This document shows, piece by piece, positions 31,380-44,061 of a stretch of DNA of 64,000 nucleotides; the stretch's first letter is position 1; every line of letters begins with the position of its first letter. The notes under the pieces were generated by a model. The model did no database searches and had not been told where the DNA came from. It was given only the letters and a program-made list of their open reading frames with translations. A program made the translations under genes and the position numbers. This DNA comes from Ambrosia x helenae (Eukaryota; Streptophyta; Magnoliopsida; Asterales; Asteraceae), in NCBI GenBank assembly GCA_030844895.1, contig CM061233.1:55419453-55483452 (forward strand), given 5' to 3'.

Positions 31380-34300
31380 ATGGACAACATTTGGGGATTT
31401 CCTATGACACCTAGGCCTACAACAACACAGCAACAACACGTTCCGATGAATCCATGGGTTGTAGCATCTCAGAAGACGAACACTCAATTATCTCAACCGA
31501 TTAACTACCTTTCCATGAGTCGTTCAATTTCACAATCTATTACTAAACCTCCATAGCAATCAGTGAATGACTATTGGGGCATTGCAGCGGTAGCGGTACA
31601 TTCTCAGACTGCTAATGCTATTTCCACACTAGTCAATGATTTATCCTCAGATAGTGGAAATCGTCATCCGAAGTTGATGGAAATGGCAGAGTACAACCAC
31701 TAGAAAAAGAAGTTCACGATTCATCTTGAAGGCATGGGTTTGGAAGGAACTGATGCTTGGCAGATTATTGCGAAAGGTTATGTTGCTCCATGTCTTGAGA
31801 ATTCAGGAGAACCTATTCCACTTGAAGGTTTATCTGAAGATGAGAAGAAAAAGTTCGCAGTAGAGAAGAAAGCTTTCTCACAACTATCTCAAGCTTTGAC
31901 TATAGATCTACTACATCAGTTTGGATTGTGTACGACATCTAAACAGCTATGGGATATGTTGAAAAACAGATATGATGGTAACGAGAAAACAAGAAGATTG
32001 AGGGTGGAAGAGCTAAAGAAAGAGTTTGAAAATTTAGCTATGTCGGGAATGAAACTTTAAAGGAGCTTATTCCAAGATACTGTCATCTATTAACCGAGTT
32101 GTCAAACTATGATATCAAGATTCCAATGTCAGAATTGGTAGACAAGTTTGCTGATTCACTACCACCATATTGGAATCAACACATTGAAGTCTTGAAAGAA
32201 AAAGATGCATATCAGTATTGGACAATCAATGAGCTTTTTCAGAAGTTGGAAAACAAGGAGCTAGAGGAGAAGAGAAAAGCAAAACAATCACAGTTCCCAC
32301 AAAACCGGGAATTGTATCATGCTACCTCATCCTCGTCTATGTCTAGTTCAAGTGTTGGTGGAAATGTTGCATCACATATAGCTTGTGTTTTTAGTGTTGT
32401 TGAACCACCAAGAAACCCTATCAACTATCTTGCACAAACATCAACCTACACACCAAACTATACAACAAATTCTTACATTTCACCTCCACGTCAAATGTCT
32501 GCAGCATGTTACACATCAAGCATGAACAAACCTCAACAACAATCATATGTTCCACCAATGACACAAGCTTCATCAAGACAAAGTCCAATCGTGTTGGAAA
32601 CTTCCAACATGAATAATGTTACAATTGAAGTGGCACAACAACACATTGCTTTGGTTTCAGCAATGGTCGCTTCTTACAACGGACTTGTGGCAAGTCAGAT
32701 AGGGAACAATTATCTGACCAATGAAGATTATGACCAAGTAGATAAGGAAGAGATGGAATTGATAGATATTCAATGGGCGTTTGTAAGCGTGATGAGAAGG
32801 GCTACAAAATTTATTGAGAAAACAGGCAGAACTGATCTTGCTACCTCACCAAATACCACTTATGGCTTCAACAAAGCTCAGGTAACATGTTTTAATTGTG
32901 GTACTCGAGGTCACTTCAAAAGAGAGTGTACTCAACCGATGCAGCAAGGTAACCGAAACCCTTTTAATTCCAACTATCAAAACCGTCAGTCACAAAACCA
33001 GGTTACCTATCAAAGCCAAAACAACAACAACTATCCACAACAAAACAATTTCAAAAACCGACAAAACACCTCTCAAAATACCTCTACTAGACAAACATCT
33101 ACACCCAATCAAACTCAAACTCAAACTCCAACTAACCCAACCAGAACCATTATTCCTATTTCTACACCAAATAGCCAACCTCAAAACAAGAACTAGAATC
33201 AGGCGTTGGTGATTTAGAAGGATGAGGGTTATGATTGGACCTCAATGCAATTGGGAGTTGAGGAGATTACGAGTGGGAATGTAGCATGTCTTGCGAAGGA
33301 GATGGATTTAGAGGAGTCGGTGATAGCTGAAGATGTTTTGGAATCTGAGAAAGTATCTGAGGTGGTGATTGAGAAGATGGTTGATGAATATCAAGTTTCT
33401 GTTGTTGAGAAAGTTGAAGACACAACTGCTGAGAAAGTTTCTGGAACTATCATTGACTCTGTTGCTGAAGTTTCTGATGAGCCTGAATCTGTCTATTCTG
33501 ATTTGAAAAGTGAAGCTGACTCGGAAGCTAGCATTAATTCATTGGATGATGAGATTGATCAATTATTAGCCGAAGCAGACTTTCTGATGACGAGGAAATC
33601 GTGCATTGTGGATGATGCCTTCACAAAGATTGCTTATTCGAAGTTCTTTGCTTAGAAGGAGGCTCATTTTACACTGATGGCTATGACATATCCACCCAAA
33701 TTGGTAAGTTTTGACTCTACAACTGATATGAAAAGTGATAAATACTGTGGTACTTGTGATAGATTGACTGAGGAAAACAAGCAACTCAAGGTTCATCTTG
33801 AGAGTGCTAGAATCAACATTCAATCATATCGTAAGGATGCATATGAATTCAACAAAACACTTGAAGAGTACAAAAAGGACATTTCAGATTTAAAGAAAAC
33901 CCTTTTATTAAAACAAATTGCCATTAACAATTACATTAATGAACTTGAAGAAACAAAATTGGAAATGGCCACTATCAAGTGTTTTGCTGAAAAAGGTCAA
34001 TAAAAAGTTGGAAAGCTATAAACACATAACTTATGATTCAGATACTGAAGATGAGAAATCTAAGGGAGGTAGTGATATTCCTTTGGAAAATCACATAATT
34101 ACAAATGAACCAAGATTACCTTCTCAGGTTTCACATCCTCAGGCAAATGCACATAGAGTGAATCAATCAGTAAACAGGAATGATAAAAATGATTCAGTTG
34201 ACAAACCCGTCAAGGTTTTCTATCGGATGGAAGGATCTGATAAGATAATCTCTGACGAGGAGTATCCAATCAAATTTGCAAATTATTCAAAGATTAAGAA

Positions 34301-35190
34301 AATTTGGCAGGAGAGTACCATTTGGTTTCCTAAACATGAAAGGACCAATGATATTCCTCCTGAACTTTTAAAGAAACTATATTGTGATACTCCTAAGGAA
34401 CCAAAAGTTCATGTCACCGAATTCATTAAGCCAAAGGAAAAGGAAAACAGATTTATTGAACCGGCTTACTCAATGGAATCCACTCCAATGAGTTTAAGAC
34501 TTAGATGTGTTGATGATCAATACCCGGTCAATTCATATGCGAAGCCTAATGCTAAAAATGTGTTTGAGGAATACCATGCATGTTTTAAATGCCGGGAGAG
34601 AGGGCATTTACTTGCTCACTGCCCGTACGTGAGACACAAAAGTCACGAAGTTGAGAAAGAGCAGCCTTATAGAAGTCCAGTTGACAATCATGGATATCCA
34701 CAAAGACAGTTTGTCCCTTAAAGACCACCATTTTATAATCAAAGTCATTATTTTCAAAAGAGGGAAAACCGTCAATTTGTCTATGATAATACAAACTGGA
34801 TTGCTATGGAGAAGAAACTGAAGAAACCAATGGTGAAAACAACTAATGATAAACAAAAGGTTTTTCTAAAACCGGCTGTTAAGTCATTAGTTGGACTTGT
34901 ATATGTTAAATCAGAAAAGGTAACCAAGAAATTTTCATTCACGAACGATACAAGAACCTGCTGAAACACAAAAATCTCATATTAGGATACTTAAATGTTT
35001 AGACCAATCTTGGTCACCAATGGGTTCTCCAGGTGCTTCTACATCAACTGCTAATGTCAAAACTCAAAGTGAAAAAAGTTTGAATGACCAGAATAAGGTC
35101 GATTCAAAACCAAGTGTTTCTGAGAGTGAATCTTTGAAGACTAACATTCAAAGACCCAAGACCAAACAGGCTTGGGTCCCCCGAAAGAAC
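31380..35190 (+). pseudogene. gag: Copia-C gag
   Basis: Starts at Met 31380 (MDNIWGF, like Copia-A). Knuckle 1: CFNCGTRGHFKREC (about 32889-32930); Asn/Gln-rich stretch; acidic coiled-coil extension 33245-34003; knuckle 2: CFKCRERGHLLAHC (about 34581-34622), whose second half-site has Arg for the usual Gly. Interrupted by stops at about 31553 and 31700, a frameshift near 32040, stops near 33195 and 33653, a frameshift near 34000 and a stop near 34719. 34720-35190 is degenerate linker ending in the conserved AWVPRK motif before protease. Confidence 0.85.
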
Positions 35191-35199
35191 TAATCGTTT

Positions 35200-36062
35200 C
35201 CTTGATTTGTGAAGGGAACTCCAGCTGACCCTGTTAGCAGTCTTTGGATTGTTGACAGTGGAGCTTCTGGGCACATGACCGAAGATTTAATGATGCTATT
35301 TGACATCAAGAACATAAATGGTGGGTATGTGTCTTTTGCGGGAAACAAAGGCGATTATATTACGATGGAAGGGAGTGTTAGCAATGGGATTGTGAGTTTT
35401 GAAAGAATTTCGTATGTGAAGCAAATTAATTATAATCTGTTGAGTGTCAGCCAAATTTGTGACAAACAGTTTCTGTACACTTTGATGATAAATCTTGCTA
35501 TATTCTGAAACCCGGTTTCGTCATACCAAAAGAATGGATCATGTTGAAAGCACCAAGAGTGAACAATTTGTACATTCTTGATATGAGCAAGGCAATGACA
35601 ACCCAGGGCCAAGTCATGTGTTTTCTATCCAAAGCTACAGAAAAGGAATCGATAGTGTGGCACAGAAGGATGTGACACGTTCACCTAAGGAAGATGAATC
35701 ATTTGGTGAAGAACGGGCTTGTAGAAGGGGTTAATGTGAAGCATTTTCATCTCAATGATAAACGTGAGAGTTTCAAGAAGGGGAAACATCACAAAAAGTC
35801 CCACAAACCAAAGAAAATGAACTCTGTAGAAATGCCACTTGAGCGTTTGCATATGGATTTTTTCGGACCTGTCAAGCGTAAGAGTCATTATGGAAAGCTT
35901 TACTGTCTTGTGGTTCCAGACGATTACTCAAGATTCTCGTGGGTGATGTGCATGCAATACAATAGTGAAAAGTTTAATAACTTGAAGGTTATGTTCACCC
36001 GATTGGAAAACATTTACGGATTAAAGATCAAACGAATTCGTAGTGACAACGGACCGAGTTTG
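35200..36062 (+). pseudogene. pol: Copia-C pol fragment: protease, HHCC region, start of integrase
   Basis: Protease WIVDSGASGHMT is intact here, unlike Copia-A. A frameshift near 35470 and a stop near 35672 follow. HHCC-region and integrase start (RLHMDFFGPVKRK, then RIRSDNG) are readable. The frame leaves the family at 36057-36062, where Copia-D sequence begins. RT and RNase H are absent. Confidence 0.85.
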
Positions 36063-36116
36063 ATGAAGTCTTCTACGATCTTAGTTTTCCAGGCTAGGTT
36101 GAGGATGGCTTTATAG

Positions 36117-36365
36117 GCTAAGGATCCCAATTTCAAACTGGAGGACTGGGATGTTGAAGCCTGGCAAGAGAAAATCCTCAGTCTGGGTGGAAAAGACGTG
36201 GCACCTAAATCTTTTCCTACTGCTGATCCTGAAGGTGCAGCTAAGGAGCTTGGGTGGAACAAAAAGCCAAGCCTTTGTTTCTCAAAACTCTTTGAGGAAA
36301 AATTGGGCTCAAAACCATTTATTAGGCCAGATCATTTTAAAACGATTTTAGGCTCGACTCAATGA
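36117..36365 (+). pseudogene. Unidentified 82-codon open stretch after the Copia-C/D junction
   Basis: Opens after a TAG and ends at TGA 36363-36365. The composition looks protein-like (charged, with WDVEAWQEKIL and a Phe/Lys-rich second half). I recognise no family. It may be the end of the pol or linker of the Copia-D lineage, or a captured fragment. Sequence before it (36063-36116) is open in another frame, so frameshift decay is possible. Confidence 0.35.
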
Positions 36366-37025
36366 AGAAAACGAACTTGCAGTCCAACGAAGATGCCATT
36401 TTCGTTTGGCATCTTTGTGTGGAATCTTCATTGAGCATCTTTGCTAGTATTTTCGTGGGTTTGGGTATATAATAAGTCAAAAAGACAGATCACTTTTCTA
36501 AAAATATTTCTCCCAGCAACGTAACTAACGAAGATACCCCACACCACAAAACGATCATTTTTTTCGATTTCAACTTCAAAACAAGTATGAATCGGAATTT
36601 TGACCATGAATTTTTTTCTAGACATCATAATGAACACAATGATCCGTAAAACATTGTTTTTCATCCATAAATCGTGGGTTTTGAATGGGTTTTCGGTTTG
36701 GTTTAATAACTTGATTAATAAACTATCTAACAACGTTCAAAACTTAAAATTTGTGCCTTTTGTGGCTTAATCGAACATATTAGAACACGTTATGATGCTT
36801 GGATTTTGTTAAATCATCAAAAAATTTCTTGGTGCAATTATGTAGTTCGATAGGCGAACTTAACTAAAAAACGAAGATATCGATTCCCACGAAGATGCTC
36901 CCATCTTCGTCTGAGGGCATCTTCGCTCAACAGCTATCTTCGTTTCTATGTCTGTGTTGGGGACTTAGTTGTTTTTCAAGACAGAACTTCGCTAGTCGAC
37001 TAGTTTGGACAAATCTCATGTTAAA
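36366..37025 (+). promoter_or_regulatory. Copia-D pol-ORF3 spacer with CGAAGAT words and TATA box
   Basis: Words CGAAGAT/ATCTTCG and near matches stand at 36385-36460 (upstream of TATA), about 36528, and densely at 36865-36945 (five exact words in 80 bp). TATATAAT is at 36466-36473. An acceptor-like TTTTTCAAG lies near 36980, before the ORF3 ATG at 37026. The order (words, TATA, words, ATG) matches the Copia-A spacer. Confidence 0.6.
36466..36473 (+). promoter_or_regulatory. TATA box of the presumed ORF3 promoter (Copia-D)
   Basis: GGGTATATAATAAG, 553 nt upstream of the ORF3 ATG, preceded by the word cluster. Confidence 0.5.
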
Positions 37026-38940
37026 ATGTTTGAGGACAAGACATGGCTCAGGCACCATGAGAATTTTTCAGTGCACACAACATGACTTTCGGGATTGCAC
37101 TATGAGAAGCAAACATGGTACTATGATGAGATTCTTCAGTTCTTCCAACAGTGTCATATTAACTATGCTATCACACAGTCTCCCACGATCTGCTTGAAAT
37201 ATATAATGGAGTTCTGGGAGACCACTGAATATGATTGTCGTGAAGAGCCGACGGTTATATGCGCAACAGTCAACAATTAGGTCAATCGGTTTTCAGCAGA
37301 TGTCAATCGACATGCACTTGGACTTGGTCAAGTGGAACAAGAAGATGGTCCAACTGAATTCCCTACTACTTTCAGAATGGGTGCTTTTCTCATGATGGGT
37401 TACTCAGGGGACATTTAGAAAGATCATCTAGTGAAGAGTTATGTGTTTGGTCAGTGGAGGTTGCTTATGCATGTGATGATTGTTTGCTTTTAGAGACGCG
37501 GAGCAGGACCAGATGCTATAGGCACGGGAATACAGTCTGGGCTACTTTCCTCGGTTTACAACAAGCCATTCTCTTTTTCCAAGATGTTGAAGTATTCTTT
37601 TGAGAAGCAGATCAGGGGAACGGGGACTCTCGTTTCTTGCAGTATCCAAGGTTCATCACTTTGATTCTCAAGCATCTTATCCCTTATTTGCCAGATGTTC
37701 AGCCCTATGCTCAGGTTGGCACTATGGATAGAAGAACACTTTCTGACTGTCACTCAAACAACTTAAGGCGACCAAAGAATGAGAGACCACATGAGACTAC
37801 TTTGTTTGGGGCTCTCATTGATCCAACATATCAACCACCATATAATGATGAATGATTTGATGCTCTAACACAACAATACCAACAACAACAACTGCAACAA
37901 CAGGAAGCCCCTCCTCAGCAACCCGTAACAGTTGAGAAACCAGTTATTCAGGAATAGGGGTTGCAGTACAGGTTCCGGAGCCTGTTTTTGAACATCTTGT
38001 TCAGCACCCGACTATGGTTATTGAAGAGCAGGTTCAGGATGTAGGAGATTATTTTCTTGATCAGATTAACTTGTCTTTGGGAGGACAGGGTCCTTCGGGT
38101 TTAGTTCATGGGGAGAGGGTTCCTCCATAGATATGGATCTTCCTACCTCTTAAGAGGTTGAGGAAGACAGTGATTCGGGAAGTGAGATTGTTCCAGATTC
38201 ACCGCAGCAGCCAGTACCTCCTACTAAAGCTATGGGTGAGAAGAGAAAGAAGGATGATGATTCAAACAAAGACTATCTGCAAGAAGATTCAGATGATGAT
38301 GATGATGATGATGGCGCAACTCTCACGCACAAGAAAATACAGAGATGCATTGTTATTCATAAGCCAGTTCTGGCTAGCTCACATATTTTATTAGCTACCA
38401 TAGCAGCAACAACACCACCACCAGCATCAGTTTCTACCACCTCACCCCACAGTATTTCCACTTTTGTTACAGAGATACCGGTCACTAATATGGTTCCATT
38501 CGTTAGGTCAGTTAGTGAATCTTCACTTCAGGTCACTGCACCTACAAGTTCACTAACTACTTACCATGTGGAAACAGTGTTCACCGCTTCTACTACAATC
38601 ATTTCATTGCCAGTTCCTACTACTATTGTGACTACCACAGTTGCTACTTCTTCTCAGCCAGCTACTCCAGGGTATGAGTTTGATATCTTTTCCCTTGATT
38701 TCTCATTTGATACTTCTTTGCCAGACAAAGAAAGAATACTTAGATTGAAGTGCAGGGTGGCTGAACACAATGCTCAGGTGATGATGAGATACGACAGAAG
38801 TTGTGGGCTTATGACATGTCTTTGATTCAGTTTCTTCTCCAACAAAATGCTAAGTTGATGAAGCAATTGCAGGCTCAGGGGGAAACTTCATGTGGAGGAG
38901 ATGAGTTAAGGAAAAAAAAGGTGTGAAGACGACACGGACA
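37026..38940 (+). pseudogene. Copia-D ORF3, first part
   Basis: Starts MFEDKTWLR at 37026. The conserved core with IMEFW corresponds to QEFW in A and B. Stops interrupt at 37083 and 37278 and at several later places. Further on come an acidic Asp run (DSDDDDDDDGA, about 38290-38315), a Ser/Thr/Pro-rich region (38400-38680) and a charged segment (DKERILRLKCRVAEHNAQVMM). Broken at 38940 by the solo LTR; the frame resumes at 52263. Badly decayed compared with A and B, so an old copy. Confidence 0.75.
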
Positions 38941-38945
38941 ATGAT
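38941..38945. repeat. Target-site duplication of the solo LTR (left copy)
   Basis: ATGAT, repeated at 42094-42098. Confidence 0.85.
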
Positions 38946-39184
38946 TGGCACACCTCGCCTAGGCGGAAACATGGGATGCAACCACAAAAGATTTTTAAGC
39001 ACAAGATTTGAGCAAACATTCAATTTTATTCAATAATAAAAGTACCACACTTGTTCGACGAGTACAACCATTACAAAACATTGTTTAAAACCATACATAG
39101 GACCATGAGTTTTGAAAACACAAATTGTGATAATGGTGAATGAATGCCCAATCGAATCCCAAGTTCCACCCATAGCTTAGTTAC

Positions 39185-39661
39185 CTGAAAAACATGCATA
39201 AGAACTTTGTCAACATAATGTTGGTGAGTTCACATGTTTTGAAATAAACGAAAATGTAAAGTTTAATGAAATCCATGAATGTCCCATCATTGTCTAGCTA
39301 AGATCAATGATAATAAACGATCATGAATCCATAACCAACCCTTGACGAGTGGTGCCTCGCACATCGCACAATAAAGACAATGTATCATCATAAAAGAAAT
39401 ACAAGCACTCTTTTGTCATATGTATCCGGGTTAGAGTGACTAACCAAGAATGGGGGTGTCAACCCAATAGATCTATTCAAGCGTTTCTAGGCTAAATCCA
39501 TAGCTAATGGTTACGGTAAACTAATTACACGAGGGCTTAGTGAGTACTCTAAACATATTGTCTCATGTACATCGGTCTGCTAAGAATTCATTCTAAATCT
39601 AGTAAACAATGCATGCTTTTCCCCAAAATATAAAACGGTAAAAAGGAGCCGTGAAACTCAC
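39185..39661 (-). other. Predicted intron inside the solo LTR
   Basis: Minus-strand donor CTTGAG|GTGAGTTT (39661) and acceptor CATGTTTTTCAG|GTAA (39185) give 477 nt. The CTCACCAACATTATGTTGAC block about 30 nt before the acceptor matches Gypsy-A and Gypsy-B. Confidence 0.55.
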
Positions 39662-40618
39662 CTCAAGTCCGCGTGTAGTATAGCAAGTACGAGCGTCCGA
39701 TAAACTAGTGGGTCCGACCTACACGTCCTATATACATATATAGACACTTTAGGTCTAACGAAAGATTCCTTTGTATCCATGGTTCACCCAATCTATTTTG
39801 GTAAGTTGGTTTAGTTTCCTTGGTGACGTTTATGTTACTCAAAAATAGTAGTTTTGATAGGAAAATCGATTTTCTACACCTTGGTTCCTAACACATGTTG
39901 TTATTTATTAAACACATGCTTACCCTTGGTACAAAACTATATATGTTATCTTTTGAACAATGCAAGATCTTATGTACATGTACATGTGCAAACTCATGTA
40001 CATGTGTGTCCATATATACCTACGCGTTTATACATACATGTATTGTATGTGTGCATTTTCATGTATAACCATAAGCATTCATGTCTATGAGCTCTACCCT
40101 TATACATAAATACCCATATATATGCATCTTGGTAGTCCACACACATTAATACCTATGTTTATAGATTTGTCACACACACTTATTATACATATATATACAA
40201 GCGCATATACCCATGAGCACACACATACATGTTCCACATTCATACATATGTACACTTATAGGTTAAACATTTCACTATACAAGTATTTATGACAAAAACA
40301 TACATATCTATGTATACACATCTCACGCATACATACATACATAGATAGTCAAGTTTTAATATGTTTTCATAAAACATGTTTCATAAGTTGTGATTTAAGA
40401 TAATGTAGGCCTATACATGGTGTCTACATCATGGATGTGGGTGAATACTAGTGTATGAAAATAAATAATAATTATGGAACAAAGAGATAGATGAATGTTC
40501 ATACCTTACTTAGGTCTTGAACTAGACAAGCTTGGAACTAAGAAGAGCTTAAGTGTAAGTGTGTGTTTGCAAGTGATTGAGGATGGTGATGCAAATGAGG
40601 TTAAACCAAGGTATCCAC

Positions 40619-40626
40619 TATTTATA
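40619..40626 (-). promoter_or_regulatory. TATA box of the solo LTR
   Basis: Minus-strand GCTATAAATAGTGG, upstream of the predicted intron as in the other Gypsy LTRs. Confidence 0.6.
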
Positions 40627-42335
40627 GCAAAAAAGAGGCTGAGAGATAGATAGAGAGAGATCTGAGAAAGGGAAGAAAAGGTGATGGTTTCCTAATGGGG
40701 AAGGTCAACTATCCTCAATCCTAGTGTTTTACAAGATCTTTCCATGTTAAAGTCCCTCATAGATTTGCTTCAAATCAAGTTAGATTTGCCAACTAAACAC
40801 CTCAAATGACATGGACTAAACACATGATTATGTTGGATGAGAATCTAGCAAATCTGACAATTCACAAGATCATCCTTGACTTCTATCCAACATGTGCTTA
40901 ATTAGGGGTTGACTTTCTTAGAGTTAGGATTAAAAAAAGAATTTGGGTGGTTAAAGGGAGGCGACAGTTTAGGAAGGGACAAGGAAGGATCAAGAATCAA
41001 CTATGTTTAGCTAGCAATCTTCTATGGATCTTTGGGGTTTAAGAGATCTTGCCATCTTTGGTAAGTCGTCACATTCAACTAGGAGATCTTATCAAGTGTT
41101 TAGTGACAATACAAGGTATCAAGTGGAGGTTAGTGATGTGATCTCACATTAACATCCTAGTGTCTTGTGATTAAGGGACAAAACATGATTTGATATGGGG
41201 TGGGGGTGTTTCGGCCGAAATAAGGAGGAAAGGGGAATGAAATCACAATGTTAAAATGGTGGTAGTTAATTAGGGTAAGTAATCTCTCATTGGTTAGGGT
41301 TATTAAGGAATCTTACCACTTTTGTAAATGATCATCATGATGTTCCTTGTTCTTCTTGTCTTGGCCGATTTTATCAAGGAAAAAGGAAGGAATTGTGTTG
41401 TTAAATCAAAGACTCAAAGTACTAACTCTTGGATTATGGGATGTGGAGCTTGTGTTTGGATTGTGTAGGTGTTTAACAAGACTAGAAAAGACTCATGGGA
41501 GGTGCAAATGGGCCAAAAAAAAAAAAAGAAGAAGAAAGAAAGAAATAAAATATGGTGGCTTTGAGTTGGTGATTATTTTAGGTAAATAAGCTTTATGTAA
41601 CCATGTGTTGATTAATTGTTCCACCATTTATAGTTAAACATAAAAACAAGTTTAGATTGTTCATTTATGATGGGACAAAGTGCATGTAAGGTTTATATTA
41701 AATGTGTTCCTAATTATTTCATCTCATCCATGCACATGCACACATCTACATATATATATATATATATATAGTATATATGTATGTATGTAGTTAGAAATAT
41801 GTGTTTTTAAAAATATGGCTATAATCCTCATGCATGTATTTTATATCACCTCTTGTCAAAACTTTTAAATAAGCGGACATATGCTTATACGTCTAGAAAC
41901 AACAAAATATATTATGTTTGTTTAAACTCGTGTCACCAATGCTCATGGATATGGATGAGATTGTACTCTTAAGGGCTTTGCTAGACTTTCTTGGGGAACT
42001 TATGCGTATAAAATGATATGAATCATGTATAGAAAATTATTTGTTGACTAGAAAGTGTACGGATTTTGACCTATTAAAGTGCCGGGTGTCACAATGATCC
42101 CAGCTGTAACACCCCAACCGATGGCGGAAACATCGGGGTGCCACGTATTGATGATTGTTTTCAGTAGCACATGGTATAATATAAATTTTAAATAATTTAT
42201 TCAAACATAATATCCAAAATATGAAATGATGTCTAAGAATTCAAATACATGATATCAAATAACAAACTTCAATAACTTCAAATAAAACTTCATGTAAATT
42301 CCTCATGCTAACTCAAGCCTCAGCTTCATTGTTAC

Positions 42336-42818
42336 CTGAAACATGTTAATTTTGAAAGTATTTTGGGTCAACATAAGTTGGTGAGAATTACATAGGTTTT
42401 TGATAATAAAATGAATAAAATGTTGTGCAATTCATGTGTCATGTCAATCTAGCCCATATGTGAGAACATACTAGAAATAAATCGAGTGCATAATCAACCC
42501 TGATGACTGTTATAAAATGATGCATACCATACACTCATGGTCCAATTGAATATGTTATGCGATAACAAACACCCACGTAACCTTTGTAGGAGGCACGTAT
42601 CCGGGTGGGATTGTCAGTCCAATAGATCTATCAATGTATACCGTCGGCTTGTACGGAGTTAATGATTATGCTAGAATGGTGCTTACTCTAATCATGCTCA
42701 AGACATAATGCAACATAGAAAACACATAGACACATTGATGATTGAGTTGCAATGATAATGTTATAACATGTTTCACCCCAAAAATGGTAATAAATAAAAG
42801 GGGCTATGTAAAACTCAC
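42336..42818 (-). other. Predicted intron inside Gypsy-B LTR
   Basis: Minus-strand donor GCTAAG|GTGAGTTT and acceptor AACATGTTTCAG|GTAAC bound 483 nt; the copy in the other LTR is 50007-50489. A CTCACCAACTTATGTTGAC block precedes the acceptor. Donor, block, acceptor and length agree with Gypsy-A and the solo LTR. Confidence 0.55.
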
Positions 42819-43659
42819 CTTAGCAAATGTTAAACTTGTTGAAAAGATGAAATAATAGTGTTGCCCAAAATGATTCCAAATATCACCCTATAATAAGGTA
42901 ATATATAATAAGTCTAAGTCTAATTAACTTTTAAGTGTATCCTAGGGTTTCGATTTGGGGATATCAAATTGTTGAATTTAAATTAAAATGTTAATTAACA
43001 AAGGAAAATTTGATAATTAATAAAAGAAAGTCTTTTTATAAAATTTGAATTTTGAATGGACACATTAAAGTGTTTGGAGTATAAAAATAATTTTTATAAA
43101 ATTATTTCATTTAAAATAGATTTTAAATCTATTTATTACAAATAGCCAATATTTAACTTTAATATTCAAAAATACTAAAATTAAAGAATTTCAATTTTAA
43201 AAATCATAATTCTGTTCCAAATATTTAAAAATAATTTGTATAAAATTTTGGTGCAAAAATAATGAAAAATGAATTTATTATGATTTAATTATGATTAAAT
43301 CTAACAAAAATTGATTAAAAATATAAAATAAATGATTTTACTGAATTAAAAATTATTTCAGTAAAGTTTAACTTTATAAGAAGTCAGGATAATTTTTGGA
43401 GAATTTAATAAAATTGTTTTGATATATAAATGGATTTTTATAAATATAATAGTATAAAATTCATTTAATTATTATAAATATTAAATAAATGAATTTTTGA
43501 AAAACAAAAATTGTAAATAAAACTTTTGACTCAGATTTAATAAATATATTTTTTTTAGAATTTATAAAATAGTTTTAATATTTATAAATGAATTTATAAG
43601 TTTAAAATGTTTAATATATATATATAATAAAGCTTTGTTTAAAAGAATAAAAAGAAGCA

Positions 43660-43747
43660 AAAAGGGGGGCAGTAGCCGGACTCGAACCCGGGTACCTTCT
43701 GTAGCGAGCCATGGTCACAACCACTTGGCCTAGGCCAGTGGTTGTGA
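43660..43747 (-). other. tRNA-like module with hairpin, element-sense strand
   Basis: Minus-strand A-box-like GGCCAAGTGG (43730-43721), B box GGTTCGAGTCC (43688-43678) and then a T-rich run. The A-box side is part of a 15-bp inverted repeat with one bulged base (43715-43747). LTR2 copy: about 51335-51421. Confidence 0.55.
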
Positions 43748-44061
43748 TATTCCCTGATCAAAATTAAATAAATACATTACGCGAATCAGAGTTTATCCCC
43801 AAATCAAAGTAACGAACCCTAGATTTAGCAATTGGACAAATCAGACATTATGAACCCGATTAAAGTTAGGGTTTATGTTGTATGATCGCCGACTAAATAA
43901 ACCCACAAGAGAACAAGAACTCACAGTGAAGAATCGAGTATAATTGCCGGGTCAAAGCAAAAAGTCAAACGTTTGATCAAAGAAGCTTAATTATCAGTGT
44001 TAGAGAATAATTGGAGGTTGAGAGAGAGTTGTGAGCGAGTATCCAAGGTTCGTAGAGGGTC

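Larger units (their letters stand above)
30757..36062 (+). mobile_element. Copia-C: relative of Copia-A, plus strand, truncated at both ends
   Basis: Starts with primer-binding site and word-rich leader, followed by gag and the first third of pol, then breaks off inside the integrase core at 36057-36062. Gag, the pre-integrase region and the leader words show it belongs to the same or a sister family of Copia-A. LTRs, RT, RNase H and ORF3 are missing. Many stops and frameshifts. Confidence 0.85.
38946..42093 (-). mobile_element. Solo LTR of a large Gypsy family
   Basis: 3148 bp bounded by TGGCACACC and GGTGTCACA (imperfect inverted ends) and by ATGAT on both sides, with no internal region: the product of recombination between two LTRs. 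Orientation is minus, judged from the CGCCTAGGCG palindrome near the left end, the predicted intron and a TATA box. 39950-40360 is rich in alternating ACATGT/ATAC sequence and (AT)n stands at 41750-41770. I see no gene in it; ORFs at 39854 and 41347 are chance frames. Confidence 0.85.

Noticed and set aside
41347..41589. 80-codon frame in the solo LTR
   Set aside because: Passes through a poly-A/GAA stretch and shows no protein features; LTR U3 sequence.
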